Shown here in pieces: positions 12,595 through 19,304 of a DNA stretch of 19,304 nucleotides. Positions within the stretch are counted from its first letter, which is position 1. The number at the start of each line of letters is the position of its first letter. The DNA comes from Candidatus Saccharimonadota bacterium. GTDB taxonomy: Bacteria; Patescibacteriota; Saccharimonadia; Saccharimonadales; Saccharimonadaceae. The stretch lies in the NCBI GenBank assembly GCA_017964115.1, contig JAGCSL010000026.1, positions 1-19,304 on the forward strand, in the 5' to 3' direction. The position numbers were made by a program, and so were the translations under genes. Below the pieces are notes generated by a model. That model had not been told where the DNA came from, made no database searches, and saw nothing but the letters and a program-made list of their open reading frames with translations.

Positions 12595-12632
12595 TTATCA
12601 TACCACAGTCTATATGCTATAATAAGCATAAG
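12595..12632. promoter_or_regulatory. Overlapping divergent promoters of ppa and gap
   Basis: Plus strand, for gap: TTATCA (12595-12600), 17-nt spacer, TATAAT (12618-12623) with TGC before it. Minus strand, for ppa: extended -10 TGG-TATGAT (12597-12602), overlapping the gap -35. ATGCT and AGCAT form an inverted repeat around the gap -10, and AAGCATAAG (the box of the small-gene promoters) lies directly downstream of it. Only one of the two promoters can probably be occupied at a time. Confidence 0.75.
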
Positions 12633-12638
12633 TACCAT

Positions 12639-12652
12639 CTAATAATTATTAG
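12639..12652 (+). promoter_or_regulatory. Palindrome overlapping the gap ribosome-binding site
   Basis: CTAATAATTATTAG is a perfect 14-nt palindrome in the short gap leader. Its 3' end overlaps the Shine-Dalgarno AGGAG (12651-12655). It begins about 9 nt after the expected transcription start. Confidence 0.5.
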
Positions 12653-12665
12653 GAGAACTAAACAC

Positions 12666-13676
12666 ATGGTAAGAATTGCCATCAACGGCTTTGGGCGTAT
12701 TGGTCGTAATGCGTTCAAGATTGCTTTTGACCGCAACGACGCTGAAATCGTTGCTATTAACGACCTCACTGATGCCCCAACCTTGGCGCATCTCCTTAAA
12801 TATGATTCCAACTATGGTATCTATTCCAAAGATGTCCATGCTGAAGGCGAAGACCTCGTCGTAGATGGCAAGCACATTCGTGTTCTTTCCGAAAAAGAAC
12901 CAGCCAATCTTCCATGGGGTGAAATGAATGTCGATGTCGTCATCGAATCGACTGGCTTCTTTACTGATCCGGCCAAAGCTCGCGCCCATATCGATGCTGG
13001 CGCCAAGAAAGTTGTTATTTCCGCTCCAGCCAAGGGCGAAGGCGCCAAGACTATCGTACTCGGCGTTAATGAAGATGAAGTCACTGTTGATGATCAAATC
13101 ATCTCCAACGCTTCCTGTACTACTAACTGTATTGCGCCAGTTATGAAGGTTCTTGAAGACAACATTGGTATCGATAAAGCTATGATGACTACCGTTCACA
13201 GCTACACTGCTAGCCAGAAGCTTCAAGATGCTCCTGCTAAGGATCTCCGTGAGGCTCGCTCCGCTGCCGAAAACATCGTTCCAACCACCACCGGTGCCAG
13301 CAAAGCAGCTGCCCTAACCATTCCTTCACTCGCCGGCAAATTTAATGGCCTTTCCGTACGCGTCCCAACCCCAGTAGTTTCCCTCTCGGATATTACTGCC
13401 GTTACTAAACGCGATACCAGTGTTGAAGAAATCAACGAAATGTTCAAGAAAGCCGCTGCTGATCCATATTATCAAGGCATCCTTGACGCTACCGAAGAAG
13501 AACTTGTTTCCGTCGATTTCCGCGGCAACTCACACTCTTCTATCGTTGACCTCAAGCTTACCGACGTCATCGGCGGCAATCTCATCAAGGTGGTCGCTTG
13601 GTACGACAATGAATGGGGCTACAGCAACCGTCTTGTTGAATTAACTGTCGATCTTGGCAAGATGGGACAAGAATAA
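12666..13676 (+). CDS. gap: Glyceraldehyde-3-phosphate dehydrogenase
   Basis: Oxidises glyceraldehyde 3-phosphate to 1,3-bisphosphoglycerate with NAD in lower glycolysis. 336 aa, normal length. Visible: Rossmann motif INGFGRIGR (6-14), an Asp at the end of the second strand (AINDL, Asp33) expected for NAD preference, the catalytic Cys151 in SNASCTTN and His178 in TTVHSYT, and the C-terminal WYDNEWGYSNR. AGGAG lies upstream of the ATG. First gene of a five-gene operon; its stop is one base before the next start. Confidence 0.98.
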   Translation: MVRIAINGFGRIGRNAFKIAFDRNDAEIVAINDLTDAPTLAHLLKYDSNYGIYSKDVHAEGEDLVVDGKHIRVLSEKEPANLPWGEMNVDVVIESTGFFTDPAKARAHIDAGAKKVVISAPAKGEGAKTIVLGVNEDEVTVDDQIISNASCTTNCIAPVMKVLEDNIGIDKAMMTTVHSYTASQKLQDAPAKDLREARSAAENIVPTTTGASKAAALTIPSLAGKFNGLSVRVPTPVVSLSDITAVTKRDTSVEEINEMFKKAAADPYYQGILDATEEELVSVDFRGNSHSSIVDLKLTDVIGGNLIKVVAWYDNEWGYSNRLVELTVDLGKMGQE

Positions 13677-13677
13677 T

Positions 13678-14118
13678 ATGCAAATTTTCCTCGGCGCCGA
13701 CCATCGCGGCTTCGAACTCAAAAATCGCATCGTTAATTGGCTACAAAGCCAATCTATACCTTGCACTGATTTTGGCGCCGTCAGTTATGACGCCGAGGAT
13801 GATTATAACGACTATGCCAAACAAGTGGCGCACGCTGTTCTCGACCATCGCGAACCCGGCGCCTTCGGCATTCTCGTTTGTGGCTCCGCTCAAGGTGTTG
13901 CTATGCAAGCTAATCGTTATAAAGGCATCCGTGCCGCCATCTGCCACTCACCCACCGAAGCTGTCGAGACTCGTGGTCATAACGACGCTAATATTCTCTG
14001 CATCTCTGCCGACCAACATATGGATGATTTTGCCGAAATAATCAGCAGTTTTCTGCAAAGTTCTCCAATCGAAAATCCAAAATACCAACGCCGAAATCAA
14101 AAATTAGACGAGGATTAA
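13678..14118 (+). CDS. rpiB: Ribose-5-phosphate isomerase B family protein
   Basis: Interconverts ribose 5-phosphate and ribulose 5-phosphate in the non-oxidative pentose phosphate pathway. 146 aa, typical of RpiB/LacAB. Visible: GADHRGFELK (6-15), the catalytic Cys68 in VCGSAQGVAMQANR (the usual motif is CGTGIGMSIAANK, so this loop is changed), and ETRGHNDANILC. I chose the ATG at 13678 (MQIFLGADHRG) because it fits the family exactly and follows the gap stop by one base (TAATATG); the frame upstream lies inside gap. There is no strong ribosome site, so translation is probably coupled to gap. The 20-residue polar C-terminal tail is an extension. Confidence 0.93.
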   Translation: MQIFLGADHRGFELKNRIVNWLQSQSIPCTDFGAVSYDAEDDYNDYAKQVAHAVLDHREPGAFGILVCGSAQGVAMQANRYKGIRAAICHSPTEAVETRGHNDANILCISADQHMDDFAEIISSFLQSSPIENPKYQRRNQKLDED

Positions 14119-14119
14119 T

Positions 14120-14770
14120 ATGGCAATTACAACCATCATTCCAACCATTACCGAAACCACACCGACCGGGTACAAGTCTAAGGTAGAAATGCTCTACCCT
14201 TTCGCTAAGCGCGTCCATATTGACGTTTCGGATGGCACCCTCACGCCAAATACCACCATTAACGAAACTGCTGTTTGGTGGCCAAAGGGCTGGACCGTCG
14301 ATATTCACATGATGGTCGCTGAACCATCAAAGCATGTCGAAAATATCCTTAAACTTCATCCGAATTTAGTTATTTTTCACGCCGAAGCTCGCGATGATCT
14401 CTTGCCAATTTTTGACAAGCTCAAACAAAACGGCATCAAAGTCGGCGTCGCTATCGTTAAGAGCGTCTACCCCGGTAGCATTAAAGCCATCTTAAATTCC
14501 GCAGATTATGCCCTTATTTTCTCAGGTACACTCGGCAAACAAGGCGGCACTGCCGACTTATTGCTCGGCGAAAAAGTCGCACTTATTCAAGAAATCCATC
14601 CAAGTATCGAAATCGGCTGGGATGGCGGCGCCAACCTCGAAAACGTCCGCCAAATCACTCACATCGGCGTTACTGCCATCAATGTCGGCAGCGCTATTAG
14701 CAAAGCCGAAGACCCCGCTAAGATGTTTGAGGAACTGAATAAAGAAATTGAAAAGGAGGATCCAATCTAA
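14120..14770 (+). CDS. rpe: Ribulose-phosphate 3-epimerase, divergent
   Basis: Predicted to interconvert ribulose 5-phosphate and xylulose 5-phosphate. 216 aa TIM barrel. Catalytic and metal residues of the family can be placed: His33 and Asp35 in HIDVSDG (usual HxDVMDG), His63 in DIHMM, and Asp168 in IGWDGGANLENV. VGSAIS near 190 matches the second phosphate loop. Oddity: the loop usually reading MTVNPGFGGQ is ALIFSGTLGKQGG (131-143), and the N-terminus is shorter than usual (IIPTI in place of the usual APSIL). It could therefore act on a related sugar phosphate. The rpiB stop lies one base before the ATG (TAATATG), with GAGG upstream. The 3' end overlaps the kinase start by one base (TAATG). 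Confidence 0.88.
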   Translation: MAITTIIPTITETTPTGYKSKVEMLYPFAKRVHIDVSDGTLTPNTTINETAVWWPKGWTVDIHMMVAEPSKHVENILKLHPNLVIFHAEARDDLLPIFDKLKQNGIKVGVAIVKSVYPGSIKAILNSADYALIFSGTLGKQGGTADLLLGEKVALIQEIHPSIEIGWDGGANLENVRQITHIGVTAINVGSAISKAEDPAKMFEELNKEIEKEDPI

Positions 14771-15723
14771 TGGCACGCATCGTCAGCGTTGGGGCTGCCC
14801 TGCAAGATGTATATCTCATCGACCACGACGATTTTGGCACCAATAAACGCGGTTACTTCAATCAAATCGAACTTGGCACCAAAATCGATATCGACAAGAT
14901 AAAGTTCAGCACCGGTGGTGGCGCTTCCAATGCCGCAACTACTTTTGCTCGCTTTGGTCATGAGTCTATATTTATGGGCTGCATCGCCGACGATCCAGCT
15001 GGAGCCGCTATAGTTTCTTCATTCGATGACGAAGGTATCGATAATAGCTATACTGTCTATATTCCCGACTCTCATACTGGCTATTCGCTCGTTCTACTCA
15101 CACCTGGCGGCGAACGCACAATCCTCACCTGCCGTGGTGCTTCCGCTAAATTTGATGCTATCGACCCGAACGATTTAGAAAATATTCATCCTGATTGGAT
15201 TTACGTCACCACTTTTCGCGGCAACATGGACGCACTCGATCGTCTCTTCACGAAAGCTCGCTCGCTTGGTGCAAAAATCATGTTTAACCCCGGCAATCTC
15301 GAGCTTAAAAACACTCGCAAGATGCTCGGCTTACTCTCTGATGTTGAAGTACTATTGCTCAATAAGGATGAAGCTAAAAAACTCGTCGATGGCTCCATTT
15401 TCTCCGAAATCTTCTCACGTGTTAAGAACTATGTTCCAGTCGCAATCGTAACCGACGGTAGCCAAGGCGCTTTCGCAAGCGACGGCAATGAGACATACCG
15501 TCTAGGACTTTACGAAGACGTACCAGTTAAAGATTCTACTGGCGCTGGTGATGCTTTTGGTTCCGGTTTTCTCGCTGCCTATGCCGATGGTCGTAGCTTC
15601 AAAGACTCTCTCGTTTTCGCTTCCGCCAATTCAACCTCTGTAATCCAAAAAGTCGGCAGTAAGGCTGGAATTATTACTAAACATAAACATTTACATGATA
15701 TGCCAATTCAGGAGGTTCGCTAA
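14770..15723 (+). CDS. PfkB-family sugar or nucleoside kinase
   Basis: A ribokinase-fold kinase that moves phosphate from ATP to a sugar or nucleoside hydroxyl. 317 aa, normal length. Visible: the first PfkB signature around GGGASNAA (49-56) and the second, DSTGAGDAF (255-263), with the catalytic base Asp261 and the anion hole GAGD. NKDEAKKL (198-205) is the usual N-x-x-E segment. The substrate cannot be read from motifs; ribose, a nucleoside or fructose 6-phosphate would all fit. Neighbours handling pentose 5-phosphates favour ribose or a nucleoside. A strong AAGGAGG lies before the ATG, which overlaps the rpe stop (TAATG). Confidence 0.9.
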   Translation: MARIVSVGAALQDVYLIDHDDFGTNKRGYFNQIELGTKIDIDKIKFSTGGGASNAATTFARFGHESIFMGCIADDPAGAAIVSSFDDEGIDNSYTVYIPDSHTGYSLVLLTPGGERTILTCRGASAKFDAIDPNDLENIHPDWIYVTTFRGNMDALDRLFTKARSLGAKIMFNPGNLELKNTRKMLGLLSDVEVLLLNKDEAKKLVDGSIFSEIFSRVKNYVPVAIVTDGSQGAFASDGNETYRLGLYEDVPVKDSTGAGDAFGSGFLAAYADGRSFKDSLVFASANSTSVIQKVGSKAGIITKHKHLHDMPIQEVR

Positions 15724-16448
15724 TGGATGAAGAAGTTACTAAATGGCTTGAGGACATCGCCAACGATAAATTCGCTCAAGAGGACATTGATCGCGTTCTA
15801 AGATACGCAAAAGAACTCGAACGCGGTTTATCTAAAATACGAACTTTTTCTCAGGGTGTCTCCATTTTCGGTTCCGCCCGTCTTCCTCAAGACAGTATTT
15901 GGTGTAAAAAAGCTGAACAGCTTGGCTATTTATTGGCTCAAAACGGTCATCCTGTCATCACCGGTGGTGGCCCTAGTATCATGGAAGCCGCCAATAAAGG
16001 CGCTTATGAAGCAGGAGGTCGCAGTATTGGTCTTAATATCACTCTTCCTCACGAGCAGCATATCAATGATTATGTTACAGATGAAATGGAATTCCATTAC
16101 TTCTTTGCTCGAAAAGTCATGTTGACTATGAGTTCCAAAGTATATGTATATTTCCCTGGCGGCTTTGGCACTCTTGATGAATTTTCTGAGGTTCTACTTC
16201 TGATGGAAGAAGGCAAAATGCCCAAAATGCCAATCTTTCTTATTGGCAAAAGCTATTGGAAGCCACTCGATCATTGGTTTGAAAGCAAAATGCAAAAAAC
16301 TTACAAAACTATCAATCCTTCCGATCGCAAACTCTATAAAATTACCAACGACATCGAAGAAGTCGTCAAAGCAGCCAACAAAATCGGCCATCGCAGCATC
16401 TACGATAATATCTACAACAATCGCAAGCCCGAAATTAAGATACTTTAA
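15723..16448 (+). CDS. LOG-family (TIGR00730) nucleotide phosphoribohydrolase
   Basis: LOG-type enzymes split nucleoside 5'-monophosphates into free base and ribose 5-phosphate; in plants they activate cytokinins, in bacteria they often act on AMP or related nucleotides. 241 aa. Visible: VSIFGSAR (47-53), GGGPSIMEAANKGA (81-94), the ARK pair Arg130-Lys131, and the hallmark PGGFGTLDE (145-153) with its Glu. About 40 residues precede the core as a helical extension. AGGAGG precedes the ATG, which overlaps the kinase stop (TAATG). Last gene of the gap operon; its product ribose 5-phosphate is the substrate of RpiB, four genes upstream. The gene end overlaps the convergent membrane-protein gene by 14 bp and no terminator is visible. 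Confidence 0.92.
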   Translation: MDEEVTKWLEDIANDKFAQEDIDRVLRYAKELERGLSKIRTFSQGVSIFGSARLPQDSIWCKKAEQLGYLLAQNGHPVITGGGPSIMEAANKGAYEAGGRSIGLNITLPHEQHINDYVTDEMEFHYFFARKVMLTMSSKVYVYFPGGFGTLDEFSEVLLLMEEGKMPKMPIFLIGKSYWKPLDHWFESKMQKTYKTINPSDRKLYKITNDIEEVVKAANKIGHRSIYDNIYNNRKPEIKIL

Positions 16449-17709
16449 GGTCTTTTCGCAACTTCTTCCAATCAACCATTTCTACGACTATTAATATCCC
16501 CGCAAACACCAACGCGCACAATGCTCTATAGGTGAAGAAGTGATGCCAAAATGAATGATTACTTAAAACCAAAAATCTTATAATCGGAACTGAGGCTATC
16601 ATAATCAATACTTTCAGTAACATTTTGTTGTATTTCTTCCGACGATACTCCTTTAAAAGGACAATTATCGTCACAAGTATAAAAATGGCCACAATCCCAC
16701 CCAGCGGACCCGTACTGAACAATAATAGATTACTTAAGTTTCTCAAAGGTGCCATCAATATCAATATAATAGGGTTGCCGAACCAAAAATCACTAGCTAG
16801 CCGTTCTTCAATATGGCCGCTTACATAAGGCCAAACATTCTCGCCCAGAACCACGCTCGCCAGAATCCACTTCGCCACCCAAGTGCACACAAAGGCTACA
16901 AACCACAACAATGCGCATTTAATGCAATATTTAATTGTATTCGAATTCACTTTTTTGCGATTTAGCCATACAGCCAACAGTAATGGCATCGTCAATGTTA
17001 TTGTCTCCGTAGTTAGAAAATCAAAGTACGCCGCCAGCATCCCAAAAATAAAGAAAACTACTGGCGTCTTATCTATCTTCCCTTGCCAAACCATCTTCAT
17101 CACAATTAAGCACGCAATTAACATCAACAAGAACATCCAAGTATACTCTAGCGCCGTCGGCACAATAAAAAACCATACCGCCAGCATTGAGACCGTGAAA
17201 GCTATCATTGCAACTACTTCTTTGTGCCTATATAAGCTAACTAGAATCCATATCATCAAAGCACACATCGTAATCGCAAGAAAAATATAAATTTGATCAA
17301 TCGAAAGCATAGTCAATAATGGTCCGACCACTACCAGATAACCGTGCCAGTATCTTAGATATTCCTGCTCTGCCTCAATTTCACCAAAAACTTGTTCAAC
17401 ATATCGTTGTGTAATAAATGGATCGTCAGTTGCATACTTCGACAATATTGCCGATTTAAGACTATCGTTAGGATCAAGTCCGTAATTAATTGACAACGAT
17501 ACGCTATCTGCATAATAATCTGACCTCGTTGCCAATGCGTCAAACAATCTTGTCGCAAACTCTGGCCTTACGCGCATATACTCCGCCGACTTAATATTGC
17601 TCTGTTTTATCCATTCTCTCGGAATTTTCGCAACCAAATCTAGCGCCCCTATCATTAGCGCTAATATGCCAAAGAATAATCCGATATATAATATTATTTT
17701 TTTAATCAC
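16435..17709 (-). CDS. Polytopic membrane protein, possible GT-C-type glycosyltransferase
   Basis: 424 aa with about ten hydrophobic segments; the first is near residues 5-26. A long extracytoplasmic loop follows (about 27-120, with RVRPEF and several Asp), then RYWHGYLVVVGPLL, and near the C-terminus HSFWHHFFTYRAL. I recall a similar YWHG...RPLL and NH-S-x-x-HxFFTYRA pattern in unnamed membrane proteins that neighbour DPM1-like transferases, but cannot name the family. A large first outer loop is typical of GT-C enzymes that use lipid-linked sugars; that assignment is inference. The start is GTG and overlaps the GT2 stop (GTGA), so translation is coupled. The 3' end overlaps the LOG gene on the other strand. 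Confidence 0.8.
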   Translation of the reverse strand: MIKKIILYIGLFFGILALMIGALDLVAKIPREWIKQSNIKSAEYMRVRPEFATRLFDALATRSDYYADSVSLSINYGLDPNDSLKSAILSKYATDDPFITQRYVEQVFGEIEAEQEYLRYWHGYLVVVGPLLTMLSIDQIYIFLAITMCALMIWILVSLYRHKEVVAMIAFTVSMLAVWFFIVPTALEYTWMFLLMLIACLIVMKMVWQGKIDKTPVVFFIFGMLAAYFDFLTTETITLTMPLLLAVWLNRKKVNSNTIKYCIKCALLWFVAFVCTWVAKWILASVVLGENVWPYVSGHIEERLASDFWFGNPIILILMAPLRNLSNLLLFSTGPLGGIVAIFILVTIIVLLKEYRRKKYNKMLLKVLIMIASVPIIRFLVLSNHSFWHHFFTYRALCALVFAGILIVVEMVDWKKLRKDLKVS

Positions 17710-18398
17710 GGGTTCACAATAATATATTTTAAATGTCGAAAGCCATCCCTAATCGTGCGCAATTTCGGCGTTCTCCCCTCCGCTCCACGCCTTAGCTCAA
17801 CTGGAATCTCTTTAATGCTCAACTTCTTTCGCCCTGCTTCTGCTATCATTTCTGTCGCAAACTCCATGCCGGTCGTCTTATAATCGACCTTTTCTAGTGC
17901 ATCTTTACGAATTCCACGAATGCCACAATGATAGTCGTGCACTTTTATGCCATAACGCAACCTCCCCGCCAACGATAAAGCTCGCACACCAATATGGTGC
18001 GATAATGGCATAGCTTTCTTATGTATTCCACCTCTAAAACGATCGCCAATTACGAAATCGTACTCCGCTAAGTAATCATACATTTCATCGAGATGCAAAA
18101 AATCATACGTTTGGTCACAATCTCCCATGATGATTCGCTCGCCTTTTGCGCTCGCTAAACCCTTACGTAGCGCACTCCCATAGCCAGGCATTTCCTCGCG
18201 CACTACGCGCGCCCCACATTCAGTAGCAATTATCGCAGAATTATCTGTACTATTATTATCTACAACAATAATTTCACCATTAATTTTGCGTTTTTTAAAA
18301 AAATCCAGCCCATCTTTAATACAGCCAGCTACAGCCGCCTCTTCGTTTAAGCACGGCATTACTAAACTTAGTTGAATCTTTTTTGTATTAGTACTCAC
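17706..18398 (-). CDS. GT2 glycosyltransferase, DPM1/dolichyl-phosphate-sugar synthase-like
   Basis: 230 aa GT-A fold enzyme that probably moves a sugar from a nucleotide donor to a polyprenyl phosphate at the inner membrane face. Visible: LVMPCLNEE (12-20), IVVDNNSTDNS (44-54), GYGSALRKG (72-80), and the metal-binding Asp93-x-Asp95 in GDCDQTYDF. There is no C-terminal membrane domain, so it is the soluble DPM1 type and would need a membrane partner; the coupled downstream gene fits. The start is GTG and overlaps the dnaE stop (GTGA). No strong ribosome site is seen. Confidence 0.92.
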   Translation of the reverse strand: MSTNTKKIQLSLVMPCLNEEAAVAGCIKDGLDFFKKRKINGEIIVVDNNSTDNSAIIATECGARVVREEMPGYGSALRKGLASAKGERIIMGDCDQTYDFLHLDEMYDYLAEYDFVIGDRFRGGIHKKAMPLSHHIGVRALSLAGRLRYGIKVHDYHCGIRGIRKDALEKVDYKTTGMEFATEMIAEAGRKKLSIKEIPVELRRGAEGRTPKLRTIRDGFRHLKYIIVNP

Positions 18399-19304
18399 TT
18401 AACTACAACGCCTTCTTCGCCAAATATTGCCACTAACTCATCTACTAAGGCCTTCTCCGGCTCGCAGCGAAATGGCATACGCATCGCTTTTTTATCTTTC
18501 CCTATCACTAAGATAATTTCTGACAAACCAGGATAAACTGCGCAACTTTGTTTCAGACTAATTAGAGCTTCTTTATTCGAAGGGTCCATCACGCGAACAA
18601 ATACTTTCTTCGGTTTTATAGGTTTTGCGTCTATATCACTCTCAGTTGTCCGGAAATGCGTTTTGGGCTGACTGGCTGCCCCACTTCTATTAAAGCCTCC
18701 ACCATGATCACCGTTCACATTTGTTGCCGCCACTTTACCGCGTGGTTTTTGCTTTACACCCTTCGTCGGTGCTTTCAGTTTCGCACCTGTCGATTGATAG
18801 TTGTCTAGCTCCTCATCGGTAATTAAATCAATCGATTCCGCATTGATCTTCGCTTCATCAGTCTTATTACCATCCCTATCTGAAGCGTTAACTTTACCAG
18901 TAATTTTTACAACAGCATCCTGAACTAGTTTCGCGCCTACTTCTTCGTAAGTCTTCGGGAATACAATCACCTCAATCTCGGACATTTTGTCCTCAATTTT
19001 TACAAATGCCATCTTCGAACCACTCTTCGTTACTAGCGAGCGCACATTTGTGATGATGCCGCCCACAATCACCGTTGCCCCGTCCAGATCTGGTTTAATT
19101 TCGTTAATTGGCATAGTCTGCTCTTCGAAGTAGGTGTCATATTTATCTAATGGATGCGCTGAGATATAAAGCCCCATCAAATCGCGCTCCCACATCAACT
19201 GCTCTTTATCGGAGTACTTTGTTGGCGCTGGCTGAATTTCTACCTCTGGAACTTCCGCTGCTGCACCCATCGCACCGAACAAATCTGTCTGACCATTCGC
19301 AGCA
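18395..19304 (-). CDS. dnaE: DNA polymerase III alpha subunit, C-terminal part (5' end outside window)
   Basis: Only the last 302 codons are present; the frame runs off the right edge, beginning ...NGQTDLFG, a typical end of the DnaE tau-binding/HhH region. Then come LMWERDLMGLYISAHPLDKY, the OB-fold domain (TVIVGGIITNVR...KMAFVKIEDKMSEIEVIVFP), a linker of about 65 residues rich in Lys, Gly, Thr and Asn that looks disordered, and a C-terminal domain (VFVRVMD..., YPGLSEIILVIG, EGVVVK) like the end of replicative polymerases. The catalytic PHP and palm domains lie beyond the window. Its stop overlaps the GTG of the glycosyltransferase gene. Confidence 0.95.
   Translation of the reverse strand, partial: AANGQTDLFGAMGAAAEVPEVEIQPAPTKYSDKEQLMWERDLMGLYISAHPLDKYDTYFEEQTMPINEIKPDLDGATVIVGGIITNVRSLVTKSGSKMAFVKIEDKMSEIEVIVFPKTYEEVGAKLVQDAVVKITGKVNASDRDGNKTDEAKINAESIDLITDEELDNYQSTGAKLKAPTKGVKQKPRGKVAATNVNGDHGGGFNRSGAASQPKTHFRTTESDIDAKPIKPKKVFVRVMDPSNKEALISLKQSCAVYPGLSEIILVIGKDKKAMRMPFRCEPEKALVDELVAIFGEEGVVVK

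Overview
The window reads like part of a small-genome bacterium of the Candidatus Patescibacteria (CPR), most likely a Saccharibacteria (TM7) relative. The reasons are a CysRS with HIGN/KISKS and a GGVDHIPVHH zinc-site region, a divergent Rpe, short intergenic gaps, ordinary TGA stops (which argues against code-25 Gracilibacteria/Absconditabacteria) and many lineage-specific small genes among housekeeping genes. This placement is inferred from protein appearance; no search was run. No tRNA, rRNA, CRISPR array, insertion sequence or integrase was seen.

Layout. 1-3570: four small single-gene units on the minus strand (130, 189, 78 and 70 aa), with tgt running the other way among them. Three of the four (the 130, 78 and 70 aa genes) share a stereotyped promoter: an AAGCAT box, then TTGACW, an exactly 17-nt spacer and an extended -10. 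The 189 aa gene has the same core but no correctly placed box. All four transcripts begin with a hairpin and end in a strong terminator. 3579-4754: an AI-2E-type exporter/permease, plus strand. 4799-6788 (minus): cysS followed by a DUF2975-like membrane protein. 6871-11402 (minus): a three-gene operon of an SPFH (YdjI-like) protein and two paralogous double-zinc-ribbon membrane proteins (YdjG-like), resembling the ydjGHI membrane-stress locus of Bacillus. 11488-11986: a 77 aa gene with the same promoter class and a leader holding a 25-position hairpin. 12029-12550 (minus): ppa. 12666-16448 (plus): a very compact operon gap - rpiB - rpe - pfkB-type kinase - LOG-family phosphoribohydrolase. 16435-19304 (minus): the 3' end of dnaE, a DPM1-like GT2 glycosyltransferase and a polytopic membrane protein, joined by two GTGA stop/start overlaps.

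How the genes fit together. The gap-LOG operon could take ribose 5-phosphate, released from nucleotides by LOG or made by the PfkB kinase, through RpiB and Rpe towards lower glycolysis, which suits an epibiotic scavenger. The SPFH/zinc-ribbon operon is probably a membrane-integrity module. The GT2/membrane pair probably makes and uses a lipid-linked sugar.

The most unusual signals are the family of small-gene units with a shared promoter box and 5'-terminal hairpins, the contrast between those hairpin-led mRNAs and apparently leaderless tgt, AI-2E and cysS mRNAs, and the large hairpin leader of the 77 aa gene.
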